DNA from: Patescibacteria group bacterium
GTDB lineage: Bacteria; Patescibacteriota; Minisyncoccia; UBA6257; UBA11618
Length of the DNA: 12,500 nt
NCBI GenBank assembly: GCA_003539915.1
Contig: DPNX01000027.1
Location: 1 to 12,500 of the forward strand
Direction of reading: 5' to 3'
Of the stretch, positions 1 to 6,250 are shown piece after piece. Positions within the stretch are counted from its first letter, which is position 1. Each line of letters starts with the position of its first letter. A model generated the notes under the pieces. It saw only the letters and a program-made list of their open reading frames with translations, had not been told where the DNA came from and made no database searches. The translations under genes were made by a program, and so were the position numbers.

Positions 1-35
1 ATTTTTTTATGATAGCAGCATTAAACATCTTTTGT

Positions 36-41
36 TATACT
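36..41 (+). promoter_or_regulatory. Extended -10 promoter, leaderless type, for the VKOR gene
   Basis: TATACT is preceded by TGT, giving an extended -10 (TGn). Its last base is 7 nt before the ATG at 49. No -35 box is evident at the usual distance and no Shine-Dalgarno sequence is present. Transcription would start at or next to the A of the ATG, so the mRNA is predicted to be leaderless. Confidence 0.55.
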
Positions 42-48
42 TTAACAT

Positions 49-1050
49 ATGTCTGGCACACTTTTTTACCCCTTGGTGATAATAACGGCTGTTACAGGGT
101 TTTTTCTATCACTTTATATTCGTAACAAGAAGGCTGGTAAGCAGACTCTAGTTTGTCCTTTGAGGGCGAGTTGTGACGATGTTATTCATAGTGAATATTC
201 TAGGTTTTTTGGTGTTCCAGTGGAGTTGATGGGCTTGATTTATTATGCGTTAGTAGCTTTGGTTTATATCGGATTACAGTTTCAACCCGGCTTAATTCCT
301 GATCAGGCTATTTTATGGGTGTTGGGCTTGACCGCTACCGCCCTACTATTCTCCTTATATTTAACGGTTATTCAAGCGATTGTTTTAAAACAATGGTGTA
401 GTTGGTGTCTGGCATCAGCTGGTCTTTGTGCTGCTATTTTTTACGGAGCAATATCTGGCTATACCATAGATGTCTTTACCTTGTTGGCGGAGTATAAGTT
501 TTTAATATTGATTTTTCATAATATTGGCTTCGCTCTTGGTTTGGGAGGAGCGGTGTTAACCGACTTCTTTTTCTTTAAGTTTTTTAAAGATCTTAGAATT
601 AGTGAGGATGAGTCTAAAACTATGAGCATGGTTTCAGAGGTGATTTGGTTTGGTTTAGCTTTGTTGGTGGTTTCAGGCATTGGTTTGTACCTGCCAGAAA
701 TGGTTCGTTTGAATGAATCTTCTAAGTTTTTGGTGAAGGTGATTGTGGTGGGAGTGATTATTATTAATGGCATTTTCCTTAATTTAAAGATCTCACCGCA
801 GTTGGTAAATATTTCTTATGGTGTTAAGCACAATCACAAGTCAGGAGAGTTGAGAGGCTTTAGAAAGCTAGCCTTCGCCTTAGGAGCCGTTTCTATTACA
901 TCTTGGTTTTCGGCTTTTCTTTTAGGTATGTTTAGGTCGGTTCCCCTTGCTTTTATAGATCTCTTATCTATTTATTTGATTGTGCTGGGAATAGCAATTA
1001 GCGTGAGTCAGATTATGGAAAATTATTTGACTCGTAAGGTTTCAGCTTGA
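49..1050 (+). CDS. VKOR-family disulfide-forming membrane protein with an extra C-terminal membrane domain
   Basis: Vitamin K epoxide reductase (VKOR) homologues re-oxidise thiol-oxidoreductase partners with a quinone in the cytoplasmic membrane, driving disulfide formation outside the membrane. Residues 1-140 match the family. There is a loop cysteine pair C36-x5-C42, the conserved serine S51 before a GVPVELMG-like segment, and the active-site CxxC as C117-S-W-C120 at the start of the last VKOR helix. Hydrophobic helices lie at about 4-24, 60-78, 85-113 and 118-138. A second hydrophobic half (about 148-325, roughly five helices) follows, beginning around H157 with a glycine-rich helix; I do not recognise it. 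It is not the thioredoxin-like domain often fused to bacterial VKORs, and no DsbA-like partner is in the window. The ATG at 49 is favoured by the -10 just upstream. VKOR assignment is firm; the C-terminal role is unknown. Confidence 0.88.
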   Translation: MSGTLFYPLVIITAVTGFFLSLYIRNKKAGKQTLVCPLRASCDDVIHSEYSRFFGVPVELMGLIYYALVALVYIGLQFQPGLIPDQAILWVLGLTATALLFSLYLTVIQAIVLKQWCSWCLASAGLCAAIFYGAISGYTIDVFTLLAEYKFLILIFHNIGFALGLGGAVLTDFFFFKFFKDLRISEDESKTMSMVSEVIWFGLALLVVSGIGLYLPEMVRLNESSKFLVKVIVVGVIIINGIFLNLKISPQLVNISYGVKHNHKSGELRGFRKLAFALGAVSITSWFSAFLLGMFRSVPLAFIDLLSIYLIVLGIAISVSQIMENYLTRKVSA

Positions 1051-1074
1051 CTTTGATTTTCAGTCATCTATAAT
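1047..1074 (+). promoter_or_regulatory. Promoter for the acidic-linker membrane protein
   Basis: TTGACT (1047-1052) and a perfect TATAAT (1069-1074) are separated by 16 bp. The -35 overlaps the stop codon of the VKOR gene. Start of transcription near 1081 would leave a 5' leader of about 33 nt before the ATG at 1114, with only a weak purine stretch (AAAGG) as ribosome-binding site. Confidence 0.7.
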
Positions 1075-1113
1075 ATTAGGCAAATTATAAATCTTAAAGG
1101 CCGAAGTAATATT

Positions 1114-1911
1114 ATGGAAAACAATAACAACAATCTAAACGATAATTTAGATAAAAACTCTCAGCCGGTTAGCAATGAGCCTAACCAAGAGCCTCGACCG
1201 TCGGAAGAAAGTCAGCAGCCAATTGAGATGCCTGCTCCTACTGAGCCAGCTGCACCTCAATTTGATGAACCTGCCACTCCTGAGATGGATTCAGGGGAAA
1301 GTGGTCCTAAATGGATTTGGGCGGTTATCGCTATTATTATCATCGCGGTAGCGCTTCAGTTTGCTGGTGTTTGGAATGTTTTGGGTGACAAGTTGAACCC
1401 AGAAGGCGAAGAGGAGAAGGCTGAGCAAGTAGAGGAGGGTGAGGAAGTTAAAGAAGGAGAAGAGGTTGAGGAAGGTGCTAACAAGCCAGCTGGACCAGTT
1501 GAAGCTGGAAAGGGGAAGGTGGTTTTTAACATCTCTGCTGCAATGAGTGGTGGTAATGTTTTAGTTAGTGGAGAGCCAAAACCAAATGTTGAAATTAGAA
1601 AGGTTTCAGTATTTAATCCTTTTAAGAATGATTATTTATTAGTATATGATGGCTTTCGTCCACTTGATCTTCGTCGTTTGACAGGTTCTAGTGACGCTCA
1701 TGCTTTGATTGAAACTAACTTGATCGCCATCGACTACAGCAAAGTAAAGATTGAATTTGCTGATCTTTTGAATGTTGATGAGAATAATGTTTCTCGTGTA
1801 CGTACTATTGAGATGGATGGGGTTAGTGTAAAAGAAGGTGAAAATAACGTTATCAATATCAAATTTAACATTGATGACCTTAACAAACCTTTCCCTTTTA
1901 TTGCTAAGTAA
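1114..1911 (+). CDS. Single-pass membrane protein with Pro/Glu-rich flanks, unknown function
   Basis: I do not recognise this 265-residue protein by function. The first 65 residues are Asn-, Pro- and Glu-rich and probably disordered. One transmembrane helix lies at about 67-86 (WIWAVIAIIIIAVALQF). A strongly acidic, repetitive linker (about 97-121, runs of EE, GEE and VEEG) follows, and then a compact domain at about 135-262 predicted to be mainly beta strands with no cysteines. The topology (short cytoplasmic tail, helix, charged stalk, external domain) suggests a surface-exposed domain held away from the membrane. It has its own promoter and a strong terminator and so appears to be monocistronic. 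A distant resemblance of the C-terminal domain to DUF4382-type lipoprotein domains came to mind but cannot be supported here. Confidence 0.8.
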   Translation: MENNNNNLNDNLDKNSQPVSNEPNQEPRPSEESQQPIEMPAPTEPAAPQFDEPATPEMDSGESGPKWIWAVIAIIIIAVALQFAGVWNVLGDKLNPEGEEEKAEQVEEGEEVKEGEEVEEGANKPAGPVEAGKGKVVFNISAAMSGGNVLVSGEPKPNVEIRKVSVFNPFKNDYLLVYDGFRPLDLRRLTGSSDAHALIETNLIAIDYSKVKIEFADLLNVDENNVSRVRTIEMDGVSVKEGENNVINIKFNIDDLNKPFPFIAK

Positions 1912-1932
1912 CACTTGAAATTGAGAGAAAAT

Positions 1933-1960
1933 AAAAAGGGCCCTTTGGGGCTCTTTTTGT
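1933..1960 (+). terminator. Intrinsic terminator after the acidic-linker protein gene
   Basis: AAAAAGGGCCC (1933-1943) pairs with GGGCTCTTTTT (1948-1958) around a tttg loop, with one G-U pair. The 3' arm ends in a T tract. Confidence 0.85.
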
Positions 1961-1971
1961 TACTTTCATTT

Positions 1972-1982
1972 TGTTATATTAT
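1972..1982 (+). promoter_or_regulatory. Extended -10 promoter, leaderless type, for the 33-residue peptide
   Basis: TGT precedes TATATT (1975-1980), an extended -10, and an overlapping TATTAT occupies 1977-1982. The ATG at 1989 lies 6-8 nt downstream and there is no Shine-Dalgarno sequence, so a leaderless transcript is predicted for the short membrane peptide and the gene after it. Confidence 0.5.
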
Positions 1983-1988
1983 TAGTAC

Positions 1989-2090
1989 ATGAGTATGAAA
2001 TCATTATTTTGGGCTGCGGGAATAGTGGTGGTTATTTTTATCGTTTACTTAATTATTTTGCAAAATACTTTTTACGCAGGAGTTGAATAA
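1989..2090 (+). CDS. Small single-helix membrane peptide (33 aa)
   Basis: Reading from ATG at 1989 gives a 33-residue peptide, MSMKSLFWAAGIVVVIFIVY followed by LIILQNTFYAGVE and a TAA stop. Residues 6-24 form one strongly hydrophobic helix preceded by a lysine, so the N-terminus is probably inside. A -10 element sits just upstream, and the ORF starts after the terminator of the previous gene. It ends 15 bp before the next membrane protein gene, so the two are likely co-transcribed. Function is unknown. The start could also be the second ATG (1995). Support comes from promoter placement and hydrophobicity only. Confidence 0.5.
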   Translation: MSMKSLFWAAGIVVVIFIVYLIILQNTFYAGVE

Positions 2091-2105
2091 AATTGATCTT
2101 AATTT

Positions 2106-2642
2106 ATGTATAGACTTCTTTGGTTTTTAGTTATAGTGGCCTTGATCGCAATTGGCTTGATTTGGTTTTTTGGTTGGGACAAGGTAAAGAAGTTAACGGT
2201 TGAAGGTACTGACTCTTTGGGGTTGGAGGAGATTGTTGATGATCCGGGTCAGATTACAGCCAACCTAAAAGACAAGCTAGAGGAGTACCAGACTGATACT
2301 TTGGATAAGTTTGGTGATTTAAAGGATTCACTTAATACTGAGCTACAAAAACAGAAAGTTCGTCTCACAGGGACTATTAATGAGGGTATTAATAGTGCTT
2401 CGGGGGCAACGGTACCAGTTTCGGTTATAATGGTGGCTAAGTTGGATAAGCCTTATACTTTTTTATTAAGAAATGCGAGTAATGAGGAGTCGGATTACAA
2501 GATTGATTGGGGTGATGGTGGTGATTCCGATGGCTTACTAGATCCTCTAGAAGAGGCTTTAGTTGATCATACTTGGGATAGTATTGGTGATTTTCTAGTT
2601 ACCTTGGGAACCGACAAGGTTTTGGTTAGGGTTATTAAGTAG
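2106..2642 (+). CDS. Membrane-anchored protein with a C-terminal PKD-like domain
   Basis: This 178-residue protein starts with a transmembrane anchor (about 4-23, ending in two Trp). A helical, charge-alternating stretch follows (about 38-98, coiled-coil-like, many Lys/Asp/Leu). The C-terminal domain (about 103-176) carries the PKD-type signature: a Y-x-I-D-W-G-D-G strand (131-138), an H-T-W motif (155-157), then G-D-F-L-V-T-L (161-167). PKD domains are extracellular beta-sandwiches used for adhesion or protein contacts. Inferred role: an outside-facing domain on a helical stalk. The gene follows the 33-residue peptide by 15 bp. A GGAG lies more than 20 nt upstream of the ATG, too far for a normal ribosome-binding site, so translation may depend on the upstream ORF. 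Confidence 0.78.
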   Translation: MYRLLWFLVIVALIAIGLIWFFGWDKVKKLTVEGTDSLGLEEIVDDPGQITANLKDKLEEYQTDTLDKFGDLKDSLNTELQKQKVRLTGTINEGINSASGATVPVSVIMVAKLDKPYTFLLRNASNEESDYKIDWGDGGDSDGLLDPLEEALVDHTWDSIGDFLVTLGTDKVLVRVIK

Positions 2643-2666
2643 ACTTTTTTATAAAATTAATATAAT
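2640..2666 (+). promoter_or_regulatory. Probable promoter for the Cys/His-rich small protein
   Basis: A perfect TATAAT (2661-2666) is preceded by a TAGACT -35-like hexamer (2640-2645, 15-bp spacer) that overlaps the stop codon of the PKD-like gene. The expected leader is about 38 nt and contains the AAGGAG Shine-Dalgarno sequence at 2700-2705. The -10 is good; the -35 and spacer are weak. Confidence 0.45.
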
Positions 2667-2710
2667 TTAAAAGCTTCTAGCCTTGTTGGTTCTTTAAAAA
2701 AGGAGAAGCA

Positions 2711-2983
2711 ATGCTCATTTGCGACGGCTGTAAGATGGTTTTTCATTATGAACATAGGTGTCATGGAGAGACAGCCGTTGTGGAGGGAGATCAAACGGGG
2801 GAGCCTTGTGAGTGTCAGCCCTGTCGTTTTTTGGAATTTGAGATGAAGCTAGTTGATAAGGATGTTTCTGATGACGTTATTAGAGAGTTGCGAGCTGGCC
2901 TGAGGATGCTTATTCCTGAGGACGAAGATTATCTTGATGAGGTGATGAAGGAAAAGCGGCCACAACCTTCTGTCAGAGACTGA
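2711..2983 (+). CDS. Small Cys/His-rich putative zinc-binding protein
   Basis: I do not recognise this 90-residue protein. Its N-terminal half holds six cysteines and three histidines: C5-x2-C8, H12, H16, C18, H19, then C33-x-C35-x2-C38. This spacing resembles a one- or two-site zinc-binding fold. The C-terminal half (about 42-82) is charged, acidic and probably helical, with no hydrophobic segment, so the protein is likely cytoplasmic. A clear Shine-Dalgarno sequence (AAGGAG, 5 nt before the ATG) fixes the start. The gene ends just before a strong terminator shared with the convergent minus-strand gene. Zinc binding is inferred from residues only; binding of nucleic acid or protein cannot be distinguished. 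Confidence 0.8.
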   Translation: MLICDGCKMVFHYEHRCHGETAVVEGDQTGEPCECQPCRFLEFEMKLVDKDVSDDVIRELRAGLRMLIPEDEDYLDEVMKEKRPQPSVRD

Positions 2984-2997
2984 GTATTGCAAACAAA

Positions 2998-3034
2998 CAA
3001 AAATATTCCAGGCCTCACCCCTGGAATATTTTTA
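2998..3034. terminator. Bidirectional terminator between convergent genes
   Basis: A long perfect stem: AAATATTCCAGG (3001-3012) pairs with CCTGGAATATTT (3020-3031) around a 7-nt loop (3013-3019). The A tract on the left and T tract on the right let it act in both orientations, for the gene ending at 2983 and the minus-strand gene ending at 3054. Confidence 0.9.
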
Positions 3035-3053
3035 TTTAAAATTTTAACTTGTT

Positions 3054-3416
3054 TTAACGCTTACCCCAGATTGTCCAAAGTCCCCAAGCACCAACAAGTA
3101 ATAAGATAACGCTATCTACGGTCTCAAAACTTACATTTAAGTTAGCTCCCATTCCTGGGGTCATAAAACCATAAATACCAAGGATTAGGCCGGCGAGACC
3201 GACAATCATTGTTAGCCAACGAGCCAAACCAGCATTCTTGCTCCAATTGACTGTCATTAGCATAACTGCACCTACCACCAAATAACCGATAGATTCGTTT
3301 TGAGAATAAACAACCCCCAAAGCACTTCCAACAGCATCACCTGCAAAATAACCGGCAGCACCAATAACTAGTAGCAACCATCCAGCTTTTGATAGGAATT
3401 TTTTCATTTTAGCCAT
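3054..3416 (-). CDS. Four-helix membrane protein, unknown function
   Basis: This 120-residue protein has four predicted transmembrane helices, at about 11-27, 42-58, 67-86 and 101-118, with short loops, and a basic N-terminus (MAKMKKFLSK) likely facing the cytoplasm. No catalytic motif is visible and I cannot name the family. No Shine-Dalgarno sequence precedes the ATG. A TATTTT hexamer (minus strand, 3423-3428) ends 6 nt before it, which fits a leaderless mRNA. The in-frame ATG three codons later is an alternative start. It converges on the zinc-type gene and shares its terminator. Confidence 0.75.
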   Translation of the reverse strand: MAKMKKFLSKAGWLLLVIGAAGYFAGDAVGSALGVVYSQNESIGYLVVGAVMLMTVNWSKNAGLARWLTMIVGLAGLILGIYGFMTPGMGANLNVSFETVDSVILLLVGAWGLWTIWGKR

Positions 3417-3422
3417 CTTGAT

Positions 3423-3428
3423 AAAATA
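3423..3428 (-). promoter_or_regulatory. Possible -10 element for the four-helix membrane protein
   Basis: TATTTT on the minus strand ends 6 nt before the ATG at 3416, in an AT-rich stretch without a Shine-Dalgarno sequence. The spacing matches the other leaderless-type starts here, but the hexamer is poor and the region is so AT-rich that chance is possible. Confidence 0.3.
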
Positions 3429-3524
3429 AAATTTATAGATCTCCGACCTTTTACATTTTTAATTTTATCATTAAGTGACATTTAAGTTATCCACATCAAG
3501 ATAATCATTGATTTGTTTTGTCAA

Positions 3525-3533
3525 TGTTAGAAT
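3525..3533 (+). promoter_or_regulatory. Extended -10 promoter, leaderless type, for the secreted paralogue pair
   Basis: TGT followed by TAGAAT (3528-3533) forms an extended -10 that ends 7 nt before the ATG at 3541. No Shine-Dalgarno sequence is present. This decides the start at 3541 over an in-frame upstream TTG (3508), which would add 11 residues before the signal peptide. Confidence 0.5.
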
Positions 3534-3540
3534 TACAACT

Positions 3541-4074
3541 ATGAAGAATAAGTTGGCGGCTATTTTATTGTTATTGACGATTAATGTTTTGCCAGCCTTG
3601 GCTTTTACAGACACCTCCTTGTCGCCATCGAGTGGTAATACGCAACCACCTTTAAATGAGGGTGCTGGGTTGCAGAGTAAAGCGGGGGATCTAGAGGTTG
3701 AGAATTATAAGGCTCGAAATGGCATTACTTTAGGAGGAGAAGAAAATACAGAATGGCCTGCTATTGGTATGGCTTGTAACTGGGAGGGAGCGAAGTGTAG
3801 TTGTAGAGCTGATGGTTCAAGTGTTAGCAATATGGGTATTGCTATTAGCGTTACTTGTCAAAGTGGACATATTACTGGTGTTCGAGTGACCGACTTACAG
3901 GTATCTTCGAGAGAGTTTCGTTGCTCTAGCGCAACTTCTTGTACCGTGTCTTCAAGAGGGGGTGGTTTTGGAGCTACTGTTCGAGGAGCGGTAACGGCCG
4001 TTACCAATGTAGTAGTCAGTGTAGCGAGAAGGGTGTTTCGTCCAATACGTCGTTTATTTAGAAAGTGGTTTTAG
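3541..4074 (+). CDS. Secreted six-cysteine protein with cationic C-terminal tail (paralogue A)
   Basis: This 177-residue protein begins with a clear signal peptide (residues 1-21: two Lys, a Leu-rich core, ALA end), so it is exported. The mature part contains N-x-G-x3-Q-S-K-x-G-D-L (39-51), a segment type I associate with surface or pilin-like proteins of Parcubacteria, and GITLGG (61-66). A cysteine domain follows: C79, C86, C88, C106, C128 and C134. These six line up with the next gene's product with nearly constant spacing, suggesting three disulfides. Residues 140-177 are unique to this copy: a Gly/Val-rich helix ending in a strongly basic, aromatic tail (RRVFRPIRRLFRKWF). The tail could contact membrane, lipid or nucleic acid; this is inference. 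Exact function is unknown. Confidence 0.78.
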   Translation: MKNKLAAILLLLTINVLPALAFTDTSLSPSSGNTQPPLNEGAGLQSKAGDLEVENYKARNGITLGGEENTEWPAIGMACNWEGAKCSCRADGSSVSNMGIAISVTCQSGHITGVRVTDLQVSSREFRCSSATSCTVSSRGGGFGATVRGAVTAVTNVVVSVARRVFRPIRRLFRKWF

Positions 4075-4076
4075 GT

Positions 4077-4082
4077 TATAAT
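4077..4082 (+). promoter_or_regulatory. Perfect -10 (TATAAT), leaderless type, for paralogue B
   Basis: TATAAT ends 6 nt before the ATG at 4089 and starts 3 bp after the stop codon of the previous gene. No Shine-Dalgarno sequence is present. This supports the start at 4089 rather than an in-frame GTG at 4065. No good -35 is seen. Confidence 0.55.
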
Positions 4083-4088
4083 ATAAGT

Positions 4089-4535
4089 ATGAGTAAAAAG
4101 ATTCTTATCGCAGTCATAGTCATAGCTTTTGTCTTTCTTGCCTATTGGGCAGCTTCTGGTTTTAGTGAGCCAGGTGGATCGCCACCAGCTGCTAATGTAC
4201 CAGCGCCAATTAATGTTGGTTCAGCTACTCAAAGCAAAATGGGAGACTTGGAATCAGAAAACTTTACCGCTCGAGATGGTATTACCTTAGGAGGAGTTAA
4301 AAGAACTAGTTGGCCTGAAGGTGGTGATGGCCGATGTGATTGGGAAGGAACTCGTTGTCATTGTCGAGAGGATGGTAGTAGCGGGGCTAATGTCAGTATT
4401 ACCATCGGCATGACTTGTGCTGAGGGTGCTTTGACGGATGTAAAGATTGTTGATTTGCAGATTTCTTCTAGGAGCAAGCATTGTAGGTCAACGGCTTATT
4501 CTGGTTGTACAGCCGGTCTTTATTCAAGAAATTAA
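4089..4535 (+). CDS. Secreted or membrane-anchored six-cysteine protein (paralogue B)
   Basis: This 148-residue protein is a diverged tandem copy of the preceding gene product. An N-terminal hydrophobic segment (about 4-22) lacks an obvious signal-peptidase site and may stay as an anchor. Shared features are P-I-N-V-G with Q-S-K-x-G-D-L (40-54), T/KAR-x-GITLGG (60-69), C83-D-W-E-G with C90-x-C92, a DGSS segment, C110, and V/L-T-D-V-K-x-x-D-L-Q-x-SSR before C132 and C140. It lacks the basic tail of paralogue A. Its TAA stop shares one base with the next gene's ATG (TAATG), so the two are translationally coupled. Likely an extracellular disulfide-stabilised domain of unknown ligand. Confidence 0.78.
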   Translation: MSKKILIAVIVIAFVFLAYWAASGFSEPGGSPPAANVPAPINVGSATQSKMGDLESENFTARDGITLGGVKRTSWPEGGDGRCDWEGTRCHCREDGSSGANVSITIGMTCAEGALTDVKIVDLQISSRSKHCRSTAYSGCTAGLYSRN

Positions 4536-5320
4536 TGAAAAATATAGGTAAAACAGTTGTTATTACCACCCTATTGTTGTTAATAGCCTTTCCGGCTTAT
4601 GCGGGTGATGTTTCGGGCTATGCTTGGTCTTCTAATATAGGTTGGCTTAAGTTTGCTGGTCCTGGTTATGGGGTTAATATAGATGATAATTCTGGAGCTT
4701 TTTCTGGTTATGCTTGGTCACCTAATATCGGATGGGTTAATTTTAATAATGCACAATTAGATTTTGATAATGATAGGGTTAGCGGCATGGCTCGAGCTTG
4801 TGCTGGAGCAGGCTCAGGTTGTACGGGTGACTCACCACCAGAAGCTGGTGGTTGGGATGGTTTGATAAGCTTGAGGGGGAGTAGTTATGGCGTGAGTCGA
4901 GTAGTACGTCCTAGTGGTTGTTCCTTGGAAGGCTGGGCTTGGGGTTCGGATGTGTTAGGTTGGTTAAAATTTGGCGGATCTAATTATAGTGTTTTGACTA
5001 GTGCTTGTCCGGTTGAACCACTGCCACCAGGAGGTATTAGTTGTTTATTTGATGCTGATCCAGAGCGTGTTATCTATCCTCGTGGTACCTCAACTGTGTC
5101 TTGGACTTGTGAGGGGGCTGATACTTGTACTATTAGCGGTGTAGGAGAGGTTGATTCTGAAACAGGAACGACTACAGTCGACCTGGGATCACCGCCTGTT
5201 TCTAGTATTTTTTCTTTGAGTTGTACTAATGAAGGAGGATCTACCTTCTCTACTTCTACCGAGGTAACGGTTCTTAGACCGGTTCATTGTGAGATCGTTC
5301 CTCATGGTCCTGGTTGCTAA
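4535..5320 (+). CDS. Secreted GYAWS-repeat protein with Ig-like C-terminal domain
   Basis: The product has 261 residues. Residues 1-23 are a signal peptide (K6, Leu-rich core, AYA end). Three degenerate repeats of the type GYAW-SxNIGW-xxF follow: 27-40, 57-70 and a diverged copy at 132-146 (GWAWGSDVLGWLKF), separated by Gly/Asn/Asp-rich loops. I know this repeat from surface proteins of Parcubacteria-type genomes; its ligand is unknown. Residues about 166-247 look like an Ig-like beta domain with C170, C192, C198 and C230 in strand positions and Ser/Thr-rich edges. The protein ends in HCEIVPHGPGC. There are ten cysteines in all, consistent with export into an oxidising space. The ATG at 4535 overlaps the previous stop (TAATG); an upstream TTG (4505) would disrupt the signal peptide. 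Confidence 0.82.
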   Translation: MKNIGKTVVITTLLLLIAFPAYAGDVSGYAWSSNIGWLKFAGPGYGVNIDDNSGAFSGYAWSPNIGWVNFNNAQLDFDNDRVSGMARACAGAGSGCTGDSPPEAGGWDGLISLRGSSYGVSRVVRPSGCSLEGWAWGSDVLGWLKFGGSNYSVLTSACPVEPLPPGGISCLFDADPERVIYPRGTSTVSWTCEGADTCTISGVGEVDSETGTTTVDLGSPPVSSIFSLSCTNEGGSTFSTSTEVTVLRPVHCEIVPHGPGC

Positions 5321-5381
5321 AACAACTATTTTGAATAAAACTTAATAGCAGTACTTACTAATAGAAACTTCTAATAAGAAA

Positions 5382-5395
5382 GGGGGTGTTGTTTG
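5382..5395 (+). promoter_or_regulatory. Ribosome-binding site that selects a TTG start
   Basis: GGGGG (5382-5386), within AAAGGGGGTG, lies 6 nt before TTG at 5393. This Shine-Dalgarno-like sequence supports the TTG start of the desaturase. The first in-frame ATG (5432) has no such sequence and would remove part of the first membrane helix. Confidence 0.65.
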
Positions 5396-6250
5396 AAGAC
5401 GCATCTAACAAATCTTGTCTTCCTGTTAGCCATGTTAGGCATATCGGCTGGTTTTGTGATAGCAATAGCAGATATTTGTCGAGGTACTTGGGAATGGTTG
5501 CACGTGATCATTTTCATTGCTGCTTTTGTTATGGCTGGATCAGGTATTACCGTTGGCTACCATCGATATACAACCCATCGCTCTTTTGCTTTTACCGCCG
5601 TCGGCAGATGGTTGGTGAGGCCAATGATCCTTTTTATGGGTTGTTTGGCTTGGCAAGGTAGTCCAGGTCGTTGGGCTGCTATTCATCAAAAGCATCATCG
5701 ATATACTGATGATGAGGAAGATCCTCATTCACCACATTGTCGGGATGGCCCTTGGTATCGTAAGTTGTATCAGTTTATGCACGCTCATGTACTCTGGTTA
5801 TTCCGTGATATTCCGGGTATAAAAATCTGGGACAGGAGTAACCCTGATTGGTTGGAGCGTTTCATAACTAACTGGTATATCTTGATCGGTCCTGTTGGAG
5901 GCAGTTTGATTGCTTTAGCGATTGGTGGTTGGCATGGTATTGCCTGGTATTACGCCGCTGTTTTTTTGAGTTGGCATACTACTTGGTCTGTTAATAGCGT
6001 GACTCACCTGGTGGGTTACCGACACTTTAAGACAGGTGATCAGAGCACTAATCTCTGGTTACTGTCTCTTTTAACTTTTGGCGAGTCGTTACATAACAAT
6101 CATCACGCTTCTCAGAGATCAGCTCGGTTTGCTCATCGTTGGTGGGAATACCTGGTTGATGTCGGTTGGTGGGAGATTTGGTTGTTGCGATGTTGCGGCA
6201 TGGTTCATCAAGTCTATACGCCTCAAAAGAGGTCGATTGTTGACAGTTGA
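5393..6250 (+). CDS. Membrane fatty-acid (acyl) delta-9-type desaturase
   Basis: Membrane desaturases use a di-iron centre, O2 and an electron donor to insert a double bond into an acyl chain. The three histidine boxes of the family are present: H57-R-Y-T-T-H62 (HX4H), H98-Q-K-H-H102 (HXXHH) and H234-N-N-H-H238 (HXXHH), with an accessory N201 and H205 in the NSVTH segment. Hydrophobic helices lie at about 7-27, 36-53, 74-88, 160-178 and 183-198, as expected. Length (285) is typical of short bacterial enzymes without a fused cytochrome b5. No ferredoxin or reductase gene is in the window. The enzyme could remodel acyl chains, possibly host-derived; this is inference, as is substrate type (acyl-CoA, ACP or lipid). 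It lies alone between the envelope cassette and the RNA candidate. The TTG start is chosen on its ribosome-binding site. Confidence 0.9.
   Translation: MKTHLTNLVFLLAMLGISAGFVIAIADICRGTWEWLHVIIFIAAFVMAGSGITVGYHRYTTHRSFAFTAVGRWLVRPMILFMGCLAWQGSPGRWAAIHQKHHRYTDDEEDPHSPHCRDGPWYRKLYQFMHAHVLWLFRDIPGIKIWDRSNPDWLERFITNWYILIGPVGGSLIALAIGGWHGIAWYYAAVFLSWHTTWSVNSVTHLVGYRHFKTGDQSTNLWLLSLLTFGESLHNNHHASQRSARFAHRWWEYLVDVGWWEIWLLRCCGMVHQVYTPQKRSIVDS

Noticed and set aside
4065..4088. GTG start eight codons upstream of paralogue B
   Set aside because: It overlaps the previous gene's end and the TATAAT element; the ATG at 4089 has a better leaderless context and gives a cleaner signal segment.
5386..5661. Alternative-frame ORF of 91 codons over the desaturase start
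   Set aside because: It is a shadow of the desaturase frame, which has all three histidine boxes and a ribosome-binding site.
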